DNA of 64,000 nucleotides from Streptomyces sp. B21-083 (lineage in GTDB: Bacteria > Actinomycetota > Actinomycetes > Streptomycetales > Streptomycetaceae): positions 3,286,001 to 3,350,000 of the forward strand of contig NZ_JARUND010000001.1 in the NCBI RefSeq assembly GCF_036898825.1. The letters are read 5' to 3'. Position numbers and translations under genes: made by a program. This document shows, piece by piece, positions 1 to 8,214 of the stretch. Under the pieces are notes generated by a model. The model saw nothing but the letters and a program-made list of their open reading frames with translations, had not been told where the DNA came from and searched no databases. The first letter of the stretch is position 1. Every line of letters starts with the position of its first letter.

Positions 1-97
1 GACGTTACCCGCTGTGCATGGAGGAAGTCTTGACTCCGGCGCGGTTCGGCGGCGATCCCCACCATGCGTTTGATTTGTACGACGAATACCCACCGCC

Positions 98-106
98 TGT
101 GGACAA
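98..106 (-). promoter_or_regulatory. DnaA-box-like 9-mer
   Basis: On the minus strand this reads TTGTCCACA, the preferred Streptomyces DnaA box. It is isolated, 119 bases before the first gene. No origin-like cluster is present, so a regulatory or titration role is only a possibility. Apart from this box I see nothing in bases 1-224 that I can support as a gene. Confidence 0.3.
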
Positions 107-224
107 CTTTCGACGCCCGATGAGCAAACCGGTCATGCTGACACCCGTCGGCGGAACGAGCACTGACATCCACCGACAAACAAGGACTTACAACGGGAAT
201 TTTCTCTGGCTACGGGGGCCTGCC

Positions 225-1532
225 ATGCGATCAACCACCACACCCGCGCCCGCATCGGACACAGCGGTCGCTCCGCCGACGACAACCCACTCGGGTGAGG
301 CCCACCCGGGTGTCGCTCACCCGGTGATGAAGGGCGCGCTGCGCAGCGGCTGGCGAGATCTGAACACCGTGCAGTTCGGGATGACACCCGCCCATGCGAT
401 GACACTCGGCCCGATGGACACGGCGACGGGCAGTTTCCTGAGCCTGCTCGACGGCACTCGCGGACTCCCGCGCCTCCATGAGGAAGGGCACCGCATGGAC
501 CTGCCGGCCGCCCATGTCGACGGCCTGGTGGAACGGCTGAGCGAGGCCGGTCTCCTCGACGACGCGACAGGCGGCGGTCCGGCCGTCGAGACGCTGCGCG
601 GCAAGAAGAAGGTCCTGGAGCGGCTGGGCCCCGATCTGGCCTCCCTCTCTTTGGTCGCACGGGCTCCGGGCGAGGCGATGGCGCGGCTGGCCGCTCGACG
701 GTCGCTGCGCGTACAGGTCCGGGGCGCGGGCCGGGTGGGCGCGGTGATCGCCTCGCTGCTGGCGGGCGCGGGCGTGGGTCACGTCGATGTGCGCGACGGC
801 GGCGTTGTCGAGCCGTGGGACGTCGCACCCGGTGGCCTGCCCGTCGACTCCATCGGCGAACGCCGTGACGAGTCCGCGCGGCGCGCTGCCCGGCGGGCGG
901 CCCCGGACCGCCCACCACGGCGTACGGCGGCTCAGCCGCCGCCGGACGGAAGCGGCCCCGGTCTCTCCCTGGTGATCATCGCCCCACGCGACGATCTCGC
1001 CGTGCACGCCCCCGATCCGGCCGCCGCCGAAGAACTGGTGAACTCGGGCACACCCCATCTGTACGCGGGCGTCGTGGAAGGAACCGGCATCGTGGGCCCT
1101 CTGGTCCTGCCGGGCGAGACGGCCTGCGTCGGCTGTCTGGAACGGTGGCGCGTCGACCGGGACCCCGTCTGGCCACGTCTGGTGGCGCAGTGGCGTTCGG
1201 CGCGGCCACGCCAGGTCAGGGCCTGTGACCTGACCCTGGCGACGACGGTCGCGGGGCTGACCGCGAGCCACGCGCTCACCTTCCTGGACGGCGGAACCCC
1301 GTCCACCACGGGCGCCCGCTGGGAGGTCTCGGTACCCGGGCTCGACTGGCACGCCCGCCCCGTCTGGGCACATCCCGCATGCCCGTGCGGTGCCGAGGAG
1401 AAGAGTAAGGAGGAACACACTCCGGAGGACGGGGGATCGCGCGAGACAATGGCGGAGCAACGGCCGTCGACGGAGTTACGCCGTAAGGCACACACGGCGC
1501 GGCTGTCCGGAACCTGGAGGGCTCATGTCTGA
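225..1532 (+). CDS. ThiF-like adenylyltransferase / TOMM-type leader-binding protein
   Basis: Protein of 435 aa. The middle carries a Rossmann-type glycine motif (VRGAGRVGAVIASLL) followed by an acidic strand, as in ThiF/MoeB/E1-like enzymes. The C-terminal half has CVGC and CPCG cysteine pairs that could hold zinc. The N-terminal part resembles the winged-helix region of cyclodehydratase partner proteins ('TOMM precursor leader peptide-binding'). No precursor peptide or YcaO gene is adjacent, so no substrate can be named. The start chosen is ATG 225; ATG 327 (MKGALRSGW) is a credible alternative because family similarity begins there, and the open frame also extends back to 18. The end overlaps the next gene by eight bases, suggesting coupled translation with the ABC1 kinase. 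The family is fairly sure; the reaction is unknown. Confidence 0.7.
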   Translation: MRSTTTPAPASDTAVAPPTTTHSGEAHPGVAHPVMKGALRSGWRDLNTVQFGMTPAHAMTLGPMDTATGSFLSLLDGTRGLPRLHEEGHRMDLPAAHVDGLVERLSEAGLLDDATGGGPAVETLRGKKKVLERLGPDLASLSLVARAPGEAMARLAARRSLRVQVRGAGRVGAVIASLLAGAGVGHVDVRDGGVVEPWDVAPGGLPVDSIGERRDESARRAARRAAPDRPPRRTAAQPPPDGSGPGLSLVIIAPRDDLAVHAPDPAAAEELVNSGTPHLYAGVVEGTGIVGPLVLPGETACVGCLERWRVDRDPVWPRLVAQWRSARPRQVRACDLTLATTVAGLTASHALTFLDGGTPSTTGARWEVSVPGLDWHARPVWAHPACPCGAEEKSKEEHTPEDGGSRETMAEQRPSTELRRKAHTARLSGTWRAHV

Positions 1533-2889
1533 TCTTCCCCGGAAGGCGGTCACCCGTACCGCCAAGCTCGCCGCGCTCCCGCTCGGCATCGCCGGGCGGG
1601 CCACCTGGGGACTCGGCAAACGGATCGTCGGCGAGTCGGCGGACATCGTCGGCCGCGAACTCCAACAGCGCACGGCGGAACAGCTGTTCAAAGTGCTCGG
1701 CGAGCTCAAGGGTGGTGCGATGAAGTTCGGGCAGGCACTGTCCGTCTTCGAGTCGGCTCTGCCCGAGGAGGTCGCGGGCCCCTACCGCGCGGCGCTGACG
1801 AAGCTCCAGGAAGCGGCCCCTCCGATGCCGACCCGCACGGTGCACTCGGTGCTGGAGGCTCGGCTCGGCGCGGACTGGCAGGACCTGTTCCTGGAGTTCG
1901 AGGACAAGCCGTCCGCCGCCGCCTCGATCGGCCAGGTGCACCGGGGGCTTTGGCACGACGGACGCGAGGTCGCGGTCAAGGTGCAGTATCCGGGCGCCGG
2001 CGAGGCACTGCTCTCGGACCTGACCCAGCTGAGCCGCTTCGCCCGCCTGTTGGGGCCTCTCATCCCCGGAATGGACATCAAACCGCTCATCACCGAACTC
2101 CGGGACCGTGTCTCGGAAGAGCTCGACTACGGCCTTGAGGCTCAGGCCCAGCAGGCCCACGCGGCGGAGTTCACGGACGATCCGGACGTCGTGGTACCGG
2201 CCGTCGTCCACCAGTGTGAGCAGATCCTGGTGACGGAGTGGATCGACGGCATACCGTTGTCGGAGGTGATCAACGCCGGAACGCAGGAGCAACGCGACCG
2301 CGCGGGCCAGCTGCTGGCCCGGTTCCTCTTCTCGGGCCCTGCCCGCACCGGCCTCCTGCACGCCGACCCCCACCCCGGCAACTTCCGCCTGCTGCCCGGC
2401 GGCCCCACCGGCAAGGACGACTGGCGCCTGGGCGTGCTGGACTTCGGTACGGTCGACCGTCTCCCGGGCGGACTGCCTCCGACGATCGGCCGCTCACTGC
2501 GTCTGACCCTGGACGGCGAGGCCGAGGCGGTCTACGAGGCTCTCTGCGCGGAAGGCTTCGTCAAGGACTCGATCGACCTGGACCCCGAGTCGGTACTCGA
2601 CTACCTTCTGCCGATCATCGAACCGGCCGAGGCGGACGAGTTCACCTTCACCCGCGGCTGGATGCGCAGCCAGGCGGCCCGTATAGCCGATCCACGCTCC
2701 CCGGCGCATCAACTGGGCAAGCGCCTGAACCTGCCCCCCTCGTACCTCCTGATACACCGGGTGACCTTGAGCACCATCGGTGTCCTGTGCCAACTGGGGG
2801 CGACGGTCCGCATGCGCGCGGAGCTGGAGGAGTGGCTGCCGGGATTCCTGCCGGAGGCCGAGGAGGAGGCCACGGCTGCCGAGGCGTGA
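1525..2889 (+). CDS. ABC1/UbiB (AarF) family atypical kinase
   Basis: Protein of 454 aa, the usual family length. It shows the ABC1 hallmarks: the KxGQ region (MKFGQALS, near residue 71), the alanine-rich A-loop before IGQVHRG, the VAVKVQYPG lysine strand, and a catalytic HADPHPGN loop followed by DFGTVDRL. UbiB/COQ8 proteins are ATPases linked to ubiquinone biosynthesis. Streptomyces makes menaquinone, so the partner here is unknown. The start is ATG 1525, preceded by CTGGAGG and overlapping the ThiF-like gene, so both are probably one transcript. A strong hairpin terminator follows at 2940-2971. Confidence 0.88.
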   Translation: MSDLPRKAVTRTAKLAALPLGIAGRATWGLGKRIVGESADIVGRELQQRTAEQLFKVLGELKGGAMKFGQALSVFESALPEEVAGPYRAALTKLQEAAPPMPTRTVHSVLEARLGADWQDLFLEFEDKPSAAASIGQVHRGLWHDGREVAVKVQYPGAGEALLSDLTQLSRFARLLGPLIPGMDIKPLITELRDRVSEELDYGLEAQAQQAHAAEFTDDPDVVVPAVVHQCEQILVTEWIDGIPLSEVINAGTQEQRDRAGQLLARFLFSGPARTGLLHADPHPGNFRLLPGGPTGKDDWRLGVLDFGTVDRLPGGLPPTIGRSLRLTLDGEAEAVYEALCAEGFVKDSIDLDPESVLDYLLPIIEPAEADEFTFTRGWMRSQAARIADPRSPAHQLGKRLNLPPSYLLIHRVTLSTIGVLCQLGATVRMRAELEEWLPGFLPEAEEEATAAEA

Positions 2890-2939
2890 ACCGGCGTCAC
2901 ACCAAGCCGTGGCCGGCGGCCGGGCCGGCGCAACGCACT

Positions 2940-2971
2940 GCGGGGGCCGGTCCGTTCGGACCGGCCCCCGC
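2940..2971. terminator. Intrinsic terminator hairpin, bidirectional
   Basis: Perfect 14-bp stem (2940-2953 with 2958-2971) and a GTTC loop, lying between the convergent ABC1 kinase gene and the small basic-protein gene. There is no U-tract, as is usual for Streptomyces stem-loops. Confidence 0.8.
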
Positions 2972-3009
2972 GGGAAGCGACTGCTGTTACTGCCGAGTTG
3001 CCGTGATCG

Positions 3010-3333
3010 TTACTGCATGACCGCCATGGCGAGCGCACGGCGGGCACGCAGCGAGGCGCGCTCGGCTCGGCGCTGGAGCCGACGGGCGGTCACCACGCGG
3101 TGCGCGCGGCGTTCCCGCTCGGCCTCCTGAAGGCGGTCGTGCATATGCGCACGAGCCAGGGCTTCTGGGATGAGTTGCATCTCTCGGGTCCTGTTCTGGC
3201 GCGAGTCGTTCGCACCGGTGGTGGTGAAGTCTTCGGTCGCGGAGCCGACGGGCTCGCTGGCGGACGGCGTCATCGGGACCTGCTTCTCGGGGTCGTGCGT
3301 GAAGGGGCGATCGATTGTTCCTACGATGTTCAT
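3010..3333 (-). CDS. Small basic conserved protein downstream of wblC
   Basis: Up to 107 aa. The C-terminal half is very Arg/Ala-rich and probably one or two long helices (from MQLIPEALARAH to the end). The N-terminal half is low in complexity and may be untranslated. The ATG at 3333 overlaps the wblC stop as ATGA, which would couple its translation to wblC. ATG 3273 and the ATG before QLIPEA are alternative starts. No function recognised. The position implies co-expression with the WblC antibiotic-resistance regulator. Confidence 0.6.
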   Translation of the reverse strand: MNIVGTIDRPFTHDPEKQVPMTPSASEPVGSATEDFTTTGANDSRQNRTREMQLIPEALARAHMHDRLQEAERERRAHRVVTARRLQRRAERASLRARRALAMAVMQ

Positions 3334-3698
3334 GCTGAGACCGGGTTCTTGCGCGGACGGCCACGGGGCCGCTTGCGGGCCACAACGACACCCTGGACGA
3401 ACAGTTCGCCACCCCAGACGCCCCAGGGCTCACGCCGCTCCTTGGCGCCGGCGAGGCAGGCCTCCATCAGCGGGCAGGTGCGGCAGAGGGACTTGGCGTA
3501 CTCGACATCGGCCGGCGACTCGGCGAAGAAGACCTCCGGGTCGTAGGAACGGCAGGGGACGGGTACGCCGAGGTTCTCGATGGCGTCGTCGAGCGCGGTG
3601 AGCGCAGTGAGCGGGATCAAGGTGCAGTCCTCCGTGAGGCCGGGCGGGGGGATCGTTTCGGAAGGCGGTACTGACGGGGCGTGCGCTTCGAGTTGCAC
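3330..3698 (-). CDS. wblC: WhiB-like transcription factor WblC (WhiB7)
   Basis: Protein of 122 aa. Four cysteines that ligate the [4Fe-4S] cluster are at 49, 72, 75 and 81 (C...CxxCxxxxxC). A GVWGG turn lies at 93-97 and a C-terminal AT-hook RGRPRK at 112-117. WblC/WhiB7 binds sigma region 4 of the housekeeping sigma factor and AT-rich DNA next to the -35 box, activating intrinsic resistance to ribosome-targeting antibiotics. The start is GTG 3698, with GAGGA eleven bases upstream; the frame is open to 3788 but lacks conserved residues before GTG. The gene sits behind a roughly 600-base leader with a leader ORF, an attenuator hairpin and an AT-rich autoregulated-type promoter. Confidence 0.95.
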   Translation of the reverse strand: MQLEAHAPSVPPSETIPPPGLTEDCTLIPLTALTALDDAIENLGVPVPCRSYDPEVFFAESPADVEYAKSLCRTCPLMEACLAGAKERREPWGVWGGELFVQGVVVARKRPRGRPRKNPVSA

Positions 3699-3804
3699 GG
3701 GTTGTTTTCCTCGTCTGGTCGTTCCGGCCCTGTTGGGCCGGGTGCGGCTGGTACCGGCGGGTTTTCTCTTGTCCCGAGGCCCCTTCACTCCGTCGTCCCC
3801 GTTC

Positions 3805-3851
3805 GGGGAAAACAGAAGGGCCGCGGATCCCGGATGGGGTTCCGCGGCCCT
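3805..3851 (-). terminator. Attenuator terminator in wblC leader
   Basis: Stem 3817-3827 with 3841-3851 (11 perfect GC-rich pairs), 13-base loop, followed on the minus strand by the T-rich run TCTGTTTTCC. It lies 20 bases after the stop of the leader ORF and 119 bases before the wblC start, so it would stop transcription before the gene unless antiterminated. Published work on whiB7/wblC describes uORF-dependent transcription attenuation; this arrangement fits it. Confidence 0.75.
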
Positions 3852-3871
3852 GAAGGCGCCGGCCTGATCAA

Positions 3872-4195
3872 TCAGGCTGGATCACTCCAGGGTTCTGGCC
3901 CACGGAAGGCCCACATCGTGTGGTGCTGCGTCGTCTGCTTGAGGGATCCGGCACCGGCCGCAAAGGCATAGGCCGGGGCCTGTGCCTCTACTGCTCCTGC
4001 TTCCAGTGCCTTACTCGGTCGCTCATTGCGCTCGCGGACAGGGAGAGTCGCGAGAGACACGGGGGAGGCCGGCCGGACGGCAGGAATGCCGGACAGACCG
4101 GTGCCCAGGTTCGAGACGCCGAGCATGCACAGGGAGACGGTCGAGAGATCGGTCATTTTGACCGCGCTGACAGAGCTGGTGTTGATGCTGATCAC
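3872..4195 (-). CDS. wblC leader ORF (candidate uORF, 107 codons)
   Basis: GTG 4195 is preceded by a near-perfect ribosome site (GAGAGGAGGCGA), the best in the neighbourhood. The frame begins V-ISINTSSVSAVKMTDLSTVS and ends 20 bases before the attenuator hairpin. The product is unlike any enzyme I know. A strong ribosome site and a stop next to a terminator are what is expected of a translated leader whose ribosome stalling changes RNA folding. Most of the length may be unconserved, and a shorter uORF in this leader cannot be excluded. Confidence 0.45.
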   Translation of the reverse strand: MISINTSSVSAVKMTDLSTVSLCMLGVSNLGTGLSGIPAVRPASPVSLATLPVRERNERPSKALEAGAVEAQAPAYAFAAGAGSLKQTTQHHTMWAFRGPEPWSDPA

Positions 4196-4224
4196 TGGAC
4201 TCGCCTCCTCTCGGCGTCTTGAGG

Positions 4225-4244
4225 GGACCGGTGCGAACCGGTCC
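4225..4244. other. Inverted repeat in early wblC leader
   Basis: Perfect 8-bp stem with a GCGA tetraloop-type loop (GGACCGGT / ACCGGTCC), 30 bases upstream of the leader ORF start. It is likely an RNA hairpin in the 5' leader. Confidence 0.4.
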
Positions 4245-4314
4245 AACGGATATACGACTATGAAGTACAGCACAGGGCCAGACCTTCTGAGAAGACTCTG
4301 TTCCCGTGGCTAAG

Positions 4315-4354
4315 AACCTATGGGGATTGCCGGGGCATGCGCAAACTATTTTTC
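4315..4354 (-). promoter_or_regulatory. Predicted WblC-autoregulated promoter of wblC
   Basis: On the minus strand an AT-rich block (AAAAATAG, 4346-4353) lies directly upstream of a -35 hexamer TTGCGC (4339-4344), with an 18-base spacer to a -10 hexamer TAGGTT (4315-4320). An AT-rich motif abutting -35 of a housekeeping-sigma promoter is the known WhiB7 target architecture. It sits between the uvrD2 stop (4368) and the leader ORF. Predicted start of transcription is about 4308, giving a leader near 600 bases. Confidence 0.6.
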
Positions 4355-4367
4355 CGACGAGTTTGAA

Positions 4368-6563
4368 TCAGCCGCTGCCGCTCTCCCCGTCGACTACCTG
4401 ACCTGCGCAGATGGCCAGAACGTCGGCTCCGTACCGGTTGAGCTTGCGCACTCCGACGCCGGGGATACGGGCCAGGTCCCCTTCTTCGTCCGGGACGGTC
4501 TCCGCGATCGCCATCAGGGTCCTGTCGGTGAAGACGCAGAAGGCCGGCTGCCCGCTGCGCGCGGCCTGGACCGCTCGCCACTCGCGCAGGCGCTCGTAGA
4601 GGCCCTCATCCATGTCGGAGGGGCACTCGTCGCAGCGCATCAGCTTCATCTCGCCGGCGTCGGTCAGTGTGCGCCCGCAGACCCGGCAGCGGGCTGGGGT
4701 CCTCTGGGTTCGGCGCGGGGCGGCTCCGGGGCTGCCTCCGAAGCCGCGCTCGATGCCACCAGGACCGGCCGTGCCCGCCCGGATGGCGGTGCTGACGGAG
4801 CCTGGACGCAGGCCGTCGAGGAAGCGGCTGGGGCGGCGGTTCGGCCGGCCCCCGGGCGCGCGGGAGAGGGACCAGGAGACGTGGAGGCGTTCTCGCGCGC
4901 GGGTCACTCCGACATACAGGAGGCGACGTTCCTCCTCGATCTGTTCATCGGTCTTCGCGTAGCTGATCGGCATCATCCCCTCGGCGACTCCGACCAGGAA
5001 GACGACCTCCCATTCCAGACCCTTGGCCGAGTGGAGGGAGGCAAGGGTGACGCCCTGCACGGTCGGGGCGTGCTGAGTGTTCGCCCGCTCGTCGAGTTCG
5101 GCGACGAGGTCGGCGAGCGTGGTGCCCGGTTTCGCAACGGTGAAGTCCTGCGCGAGGTTCACCAGCGCGGCCAGCGACTCCCAGCGTTCCCGGACGGCCC
5201 CGGAGCCCGCGGGCGGCGTACTGGTCCAGCCCTCTCCCGACAGCACGGCACGCACCTGGGAGGGCAGGTCGACGACGTCGTCCAGGAGGGAGTCGTTGCC
5301 TCCGAAGCGGGCGGCGGCGCGCAGCGCGCTGATGGCCTTGCGCACCTCGGGCCGGTCGAAGAACCTTTCGGCGCCGCGCAGCTGGTAGGGGACTCCGGCG
5401 TCGGCGAGAGCCTGTTCGTATGTCTCGGACTGGGCGTTCGTCCGGAACAGGATGGCGATCTCGCCGGCCGGCACCCCGGCGGCGACGAGGTCCCTGATGC
5501 GGCGGGCGGCGCCCTCGGCCTCCGCGGGTTCGTCGGCGTACTCGGTGTAGCCGGGTTCGGGTCCGGGGCCGCGCTGGGAGATCAGTTCCAGCCGGTGTTC
5601 CGCGGCGCGGCCCCGGGCCTGGGCGAGCAAACCGTTGGCGAGGTGGACGACCTGAGGGGTGGAGCGGTAGTCGCGGACCAGCTTGACGACGGTGGCACCG
5701 GGGTGGCGGGTGCGGAAGTCGAGCAGATGGTCAGGAGTTGCTCCTGTGAACGAATAGATCGTCTGGCTGGCGTCACCGACCACGCACAGGTTGTCTCGCT
5801 CCCCGAGCCACAGCTCCAGCAGCCGCTGCTGGAGCGGGCTGACGTCCTGGTACTCGTCGACCACGAAGTGCTGGTACTGGGAACGGACCTGTTCGGCGAT
5901 GTCGCGCCGGTCCTGGAGCACCGCGACGGTGAGCAGCAGGACGTCCTCGAAGTCGATCAGGGAGCGATCCCGTTTGAGGTCCTCGTAGGCGGCGTAGAGC
6001 TGGGCGATCTCGGCGGGGTCGCGGGGCGCGACGCGACCGGACTTTGTGACTGCGGGCACGTAGTCGGCGGGGACGGTCTGGGTGACCTTGGACCATTCGA
6101 TCTCGGCGGTGGCGTCCCGCAGTTCGCCCCGGTCGAGGCGGATGCGGCAGGCCGCGGCGGCATCGGCGACGAGCTGGATCTTGCGGTCGACGAGGCGGGG
6201 CATGGAGCCGCCGACGGCCTTCGGCCAGAAGTATTGAAGCTGGCGCAGCGCCGCCGAGTGGAAGGTGCGCGCCTGGACTCCGCCGGCGCCGAGCTGGCGC
6301 AGTCGCCCGCGCATCTCACCGGCCGCGCGGTTGGTGAAGGTGACGGCGAGCACGCTGGAAGGCTGGAGGATTCCCGCGCGTACGCCGTAGGCGATGCGGT
6401 GGGTGATCGCCCGTGTCTTTCCCGTGCCGGCACCTGCCAGCACGCACACCGGACCGTGCAGGGCCGTGGCCACTTCGCGCTGCTCGGGATCGAGTCCGTC
6501 GAGCACCGCGTCGGCCGAGTCCGGAACCTGCGGGAAGAGGGTGGAGTGCGTTGCTGCTGTCAC
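4368..6563 (-). CDS. uvrD2: ATP-dependent DNA helicase UvrD2
   Basis: Protein of 731 aa, superfamily 1A. Walker A GAGTGKT at 44-50, the DEYQDVSP motif II, motif III GDASQTIYSF, and the VTRARERL motif VI are all present. The C-terminus has a tetracysteine zinc module (CRVC...CDEC, about 626-647) followed by an HRDC-like domain. That combination marks mycobacterial-type UvrD2, a 3'-5' helicase whose cysteine module is needed for unwinding. The start is GTG 6563; the frame continues upstream to 6659 without family sequence. It is followed on the same strand by wblC, which has its own promoter. Confidence 0.92.
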   Translation of the reverse strand: MTAATHSTLFPQVPDSADAVLDGLDPEQREVATALHGPVCVLAGAGTGKTRAITHRIAYGVRAGILQPSSVLAVTFTNRAAGEMRGRLRQLGAGGVQARTFHSAALRQLQYFWPKAVGGSMPRLVDRKIQLVADAAAACRIRLDRGELRDATAEIEWSKVTQTVPADYVPAVTKSGRVAPRDPAEIAQLYAAYEDLKRDRSLIDFEDVLLLTVAVLQDRRDIAEQVRSQYQHFVVDEYQDVSPLQQRLLELWLGERDNLCVVGDASQTIYSFTGATPDHLLDFRTRHPGATVVKLVRDYRSTPQVVHLANGLLAQARGRAAEHRLELISQRGPGPEPGYTEYADEPAEAEGAARRIRDLVAAGVPAGEIAILFRTNAQSETYEQALADAGVPYQLRGAERFFDRPEVRKAISALRAAARFGGNDSLLDDVVDLPSQVRAVLSGEGWTSTPPAGSGAVRERWESLAALVNLAQDFTVAKPGTTLADLVAELDERANTQHAPTVQGVTLASLHSAKGLEWEVVFLVGVAEGMMPISYAKTDEQIEEERRLLYVGVTRARERLHVSWSLSRAPGGRPNRRPSRFLDGLRPGSVSTAIRAGTAGPGGIERGFGGSPGAAPRRTQRTPARCRVCGRTLTDAGEMKLMRCDECPSDMDEGLYERLREWRAVQAARSGQPAFCVFTDRTLMAIAETVPDEEGDLARIPGVGVRKLNRYGADVLAICAGQVVDGESGSG

Positions 6564-6602
6564 ACGGCCATGCTGCCAGGTCGCCGGAGACGGGTGAGCC
6601 GG

Positions 6603-6611
6603 TTGTCCACA
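6603..6611 (+). promoter_or_regulatory. DnaA-box-like 9-mer
   Basis: Exact TTGTCCACA, the preferred Streptomyces DnaA box, in the divergent region between uvrD2 and mycoredoxin. Single copy, so binding is only predicted. Confidence 0.35.
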
Positions 6612-6666
6612 GGCACCCCCTTGCAGTCGTACTAATAAGGCAGGCGTCCCCTCGGACACCGGCGGC

Positions 6667-6693
6667 GGGAATGGTGGCCGGGTGCCGTACGTT
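6667..6693 (+). promoter_or_regulatory. SigR-type promoter of mycoredoxin
   Basis: GGGAAT (6667-6672), exactly 18 bases, then GTT (6691-6693): a full match to the SigR (SigH) consensus of Streptomyces. Transcription would begin near 6700, about 43 bases before the mycoredoxin ATG. Mycoredoxin is a known type of SigR target, which supports the call. Confidence 0.85.
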
Positions 6694-6742
6694 CCCCCTC
6701 AGCGAGCACCCGTCCCCCGAACTGCTGAGGAGAGCGAGAGAC

Positions 6743-7000
6743 ATGCCGGGCACTGTGACGATGTACAGCACCACGTGGTGCGGATACTGCCGTCGGCTGA
6801 AGAGCCAGATGGACCGCGAGGGCATCGCGTACAACGAGATCAACATCGAGCACGACCCGGACTCCGCAGCGTTCGTGGAGAAGGCGAACGGTGGCAACCA
6901 GACGGTTCCGACGGTGCTGGTGGTTCCCTCCAACGACGGCCCGGAGGTCGTGATGACGAACCCGAGCCTCGCGCAGGTGAAGCAGGCTCTCGGCGCCTGA
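6743..7000 (+). CDS. mrx: Mycoredoxin (glutaredoxin-like, mycothiol-dependent)
   Basis: Protein of 85 aa with a thioredoxin fold. Active site CGYC at residues 13-16, the cis-proline segment QTVPTVLV and the expected C-terminal helix are visible. Mycoredoxin-1 reduces mycothiol mixed disulfides on proteins in the cytosol, using mycothiol and mycothiol disulfide reductase. ATG 6743 follows GAGGAGAGCGAGAG. A textbook SigR promoter lies upstream, so induction by thiol oxidation is expected. It is convergent with nudC. Confidence 0.93.
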   Translation: MPGTVTMYSTTWCGYCRRLKSQMDREGIAYNEINIEHDPDSAAFVEKANGGNQTVPTVLVVPSNDGPEVVMTNPSLAQVKQALGA

Positions 7001-7100
7001 CCCCTGTGTCCCTGACCCCCGACCGGCCCGGCGGCCGTGTGCGGGGGTCTTGGCGTGTCCGGCCCGTCCACGCGACCGGTTCAGGGGCCGGCCTCGGGTG

Positions 7101-8048
7101 TCAGAGCGCGCTGCCCGGCTTCGGCAGCGGCTTGCCGTACCAGAGTTCGATCAGGCGGGCCGCGATCGAGATGCCGTACGGCGGGAGGACCTCGCCGGAT
7201 TCGAACCCTGCGCGCAGGTCCTCCCGGGAGAACCAGCGGGCCTCGTGGATCTCGTCCCCGTCGACCTCGATGTCGGTGGACACGGCACGGGCCATGAAGC
7301 CGAGCATGAGGCTGGACGGGAACGGCCAGGGCTGGCTGGCGACGTACTCGACCTGGCCGACCATGATTCCGGCCTCCTCGAACACCTCGCGGCGGACCGA
7401 CTGTTCGATGGACTCGCCCGGCTCGACGAAACCGGCGAGCGTCGAGAAGCGGCCCTCGGGCCAGTGGACCTGGCGGCCCAGGAGGATGCGGTCCTCCTCG
7501 TCGGTGACGGCCATGATCACGGCAGGGTCGGTGCGCGGGTAGTGCTCCGCGCCGCAGGCCTGGCAGCGGCGGATATGGCCGGCGGCGGCGATGACGGTGC
7601 GCTCGCCGCAGCGAGAGCAGAAGCGGTGCAGTCGCTGCCAGTTCTCCAGGGCGACGGCGTGCACCATCAGACCCGCGTCGCGGGGCGACAGGAGCAGGCC
7701 GGCCTCGCGCAGGCCAGCAGAGCGCGCGGACTGGTCCATACGGCCGGGCAGGGCGTCCTTCTGAAGGGCGAAGTAGCTGGTGCCTTCGTCGTCATTGCCG
7801 AGGAAGTAGCGGTGCGCCTCGGTCAGGGGGGCCTCGAAGGAGGGGGTCATGACGAGTTCGGTACGCCCGTCGGGCGTCTCGTCGATGAGGACCTGGCCGC
7901 CGGACACCACGAAGCAGCGGGTTGTGGGGTGGCTCCATGCTGCGGCGAGCCATGCCTCGTCGAGCCGGTGGTGCGCGGACCGGTCGATGCCGCTGGGGGC
8001 GGTGAGCGAGATGGGACGGTCGGCGGCGCGGTCGGTCCAGGTGGTCAC
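7101..8048 (-). CDS. nudC: NAD(+)/NADH diphosphatase NudC
   Basis: Protein of 315 aa. It has a zinc ribbon with cysteines at 144, 147, 162 and 165. The Nudix box (GFVEPGESIEQSVRREVFEEAG, about 206-227) is followed by the NudC-specific array SQPWPFPSS at 238-246. The enzyme cleaves NAD(H) to NMN(H) and AMP, and in other bacteria removes NAD caps from RNA. The start is GTG 8048, preceded by GGAAG; the frame is open further upstream without family similarity. The neighbouring peptidase gene lies upstream on the same strand, 166 bases away. Confidence 0.92.
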   Translation of the reverse strand: MTTWTDRAADRPISLTAPSGIDRSAHHRLDEAWLAAAWSHPTTRCFVVSGGQVLIDETPDGRTELVMTPSFEAPLTEAHRYFLGNDDEGTSYFALQKDALPGRMDQSARSAGLREAGLLLSPRDAGLMVHAVALENWQRLHRFCSRCGERTVIAAAGHIRRCQACGAEHYPRTDPAVIMAVTDEEDRILLGRQVHWPEGRFSTLAGFVEPGESIEQSVRREVFEEAGIMVGQVEYVASQPWPFPSSLMLGFMARAVSTDIEVDGDEIHEARWFSREDLRAGFESGEVLPPYGISIAARLIELWYGKPLPKPGSAL

Positions 8049-8214
8049 AGGTGCTTCCAACTCCCCCGGTGGAACGGATATTTCTGCGGGCGGTTCAGCG
8101 GGACGTGGGTGGGGACTGGTGGGGGACGGCGGGTTTCGGGTGACTTCAAGCGGGTGTGGGGCGGTGCTTCCAGTGTGCCCCGGGGCGGCTGCCGGTCCGG
8201 GTCGCCCAGGGTCG

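Noticed and set aside
194..222. GGGAAT upstream of the first gene as a fifth SigR-type promoter
   Set aside because: Eighteen bases downstream there is no GTT, so the pattern fails.
225..2889. A TOMM (thiazole/oxazole-modified peptide) biosynthetic cluster around the ThiF-like gene
   Set aside because: No YcaO cyclodehydratase, dehydrogenase or precursor peptide is adjacent; the neighbour is an ABC1 kinase.
4320..6635. Plus-strand open frame of 771 codons opposite uvrD2
   Set aside because: Antisense shadow caused by high GC; the minus strand carries all helicase motifs.
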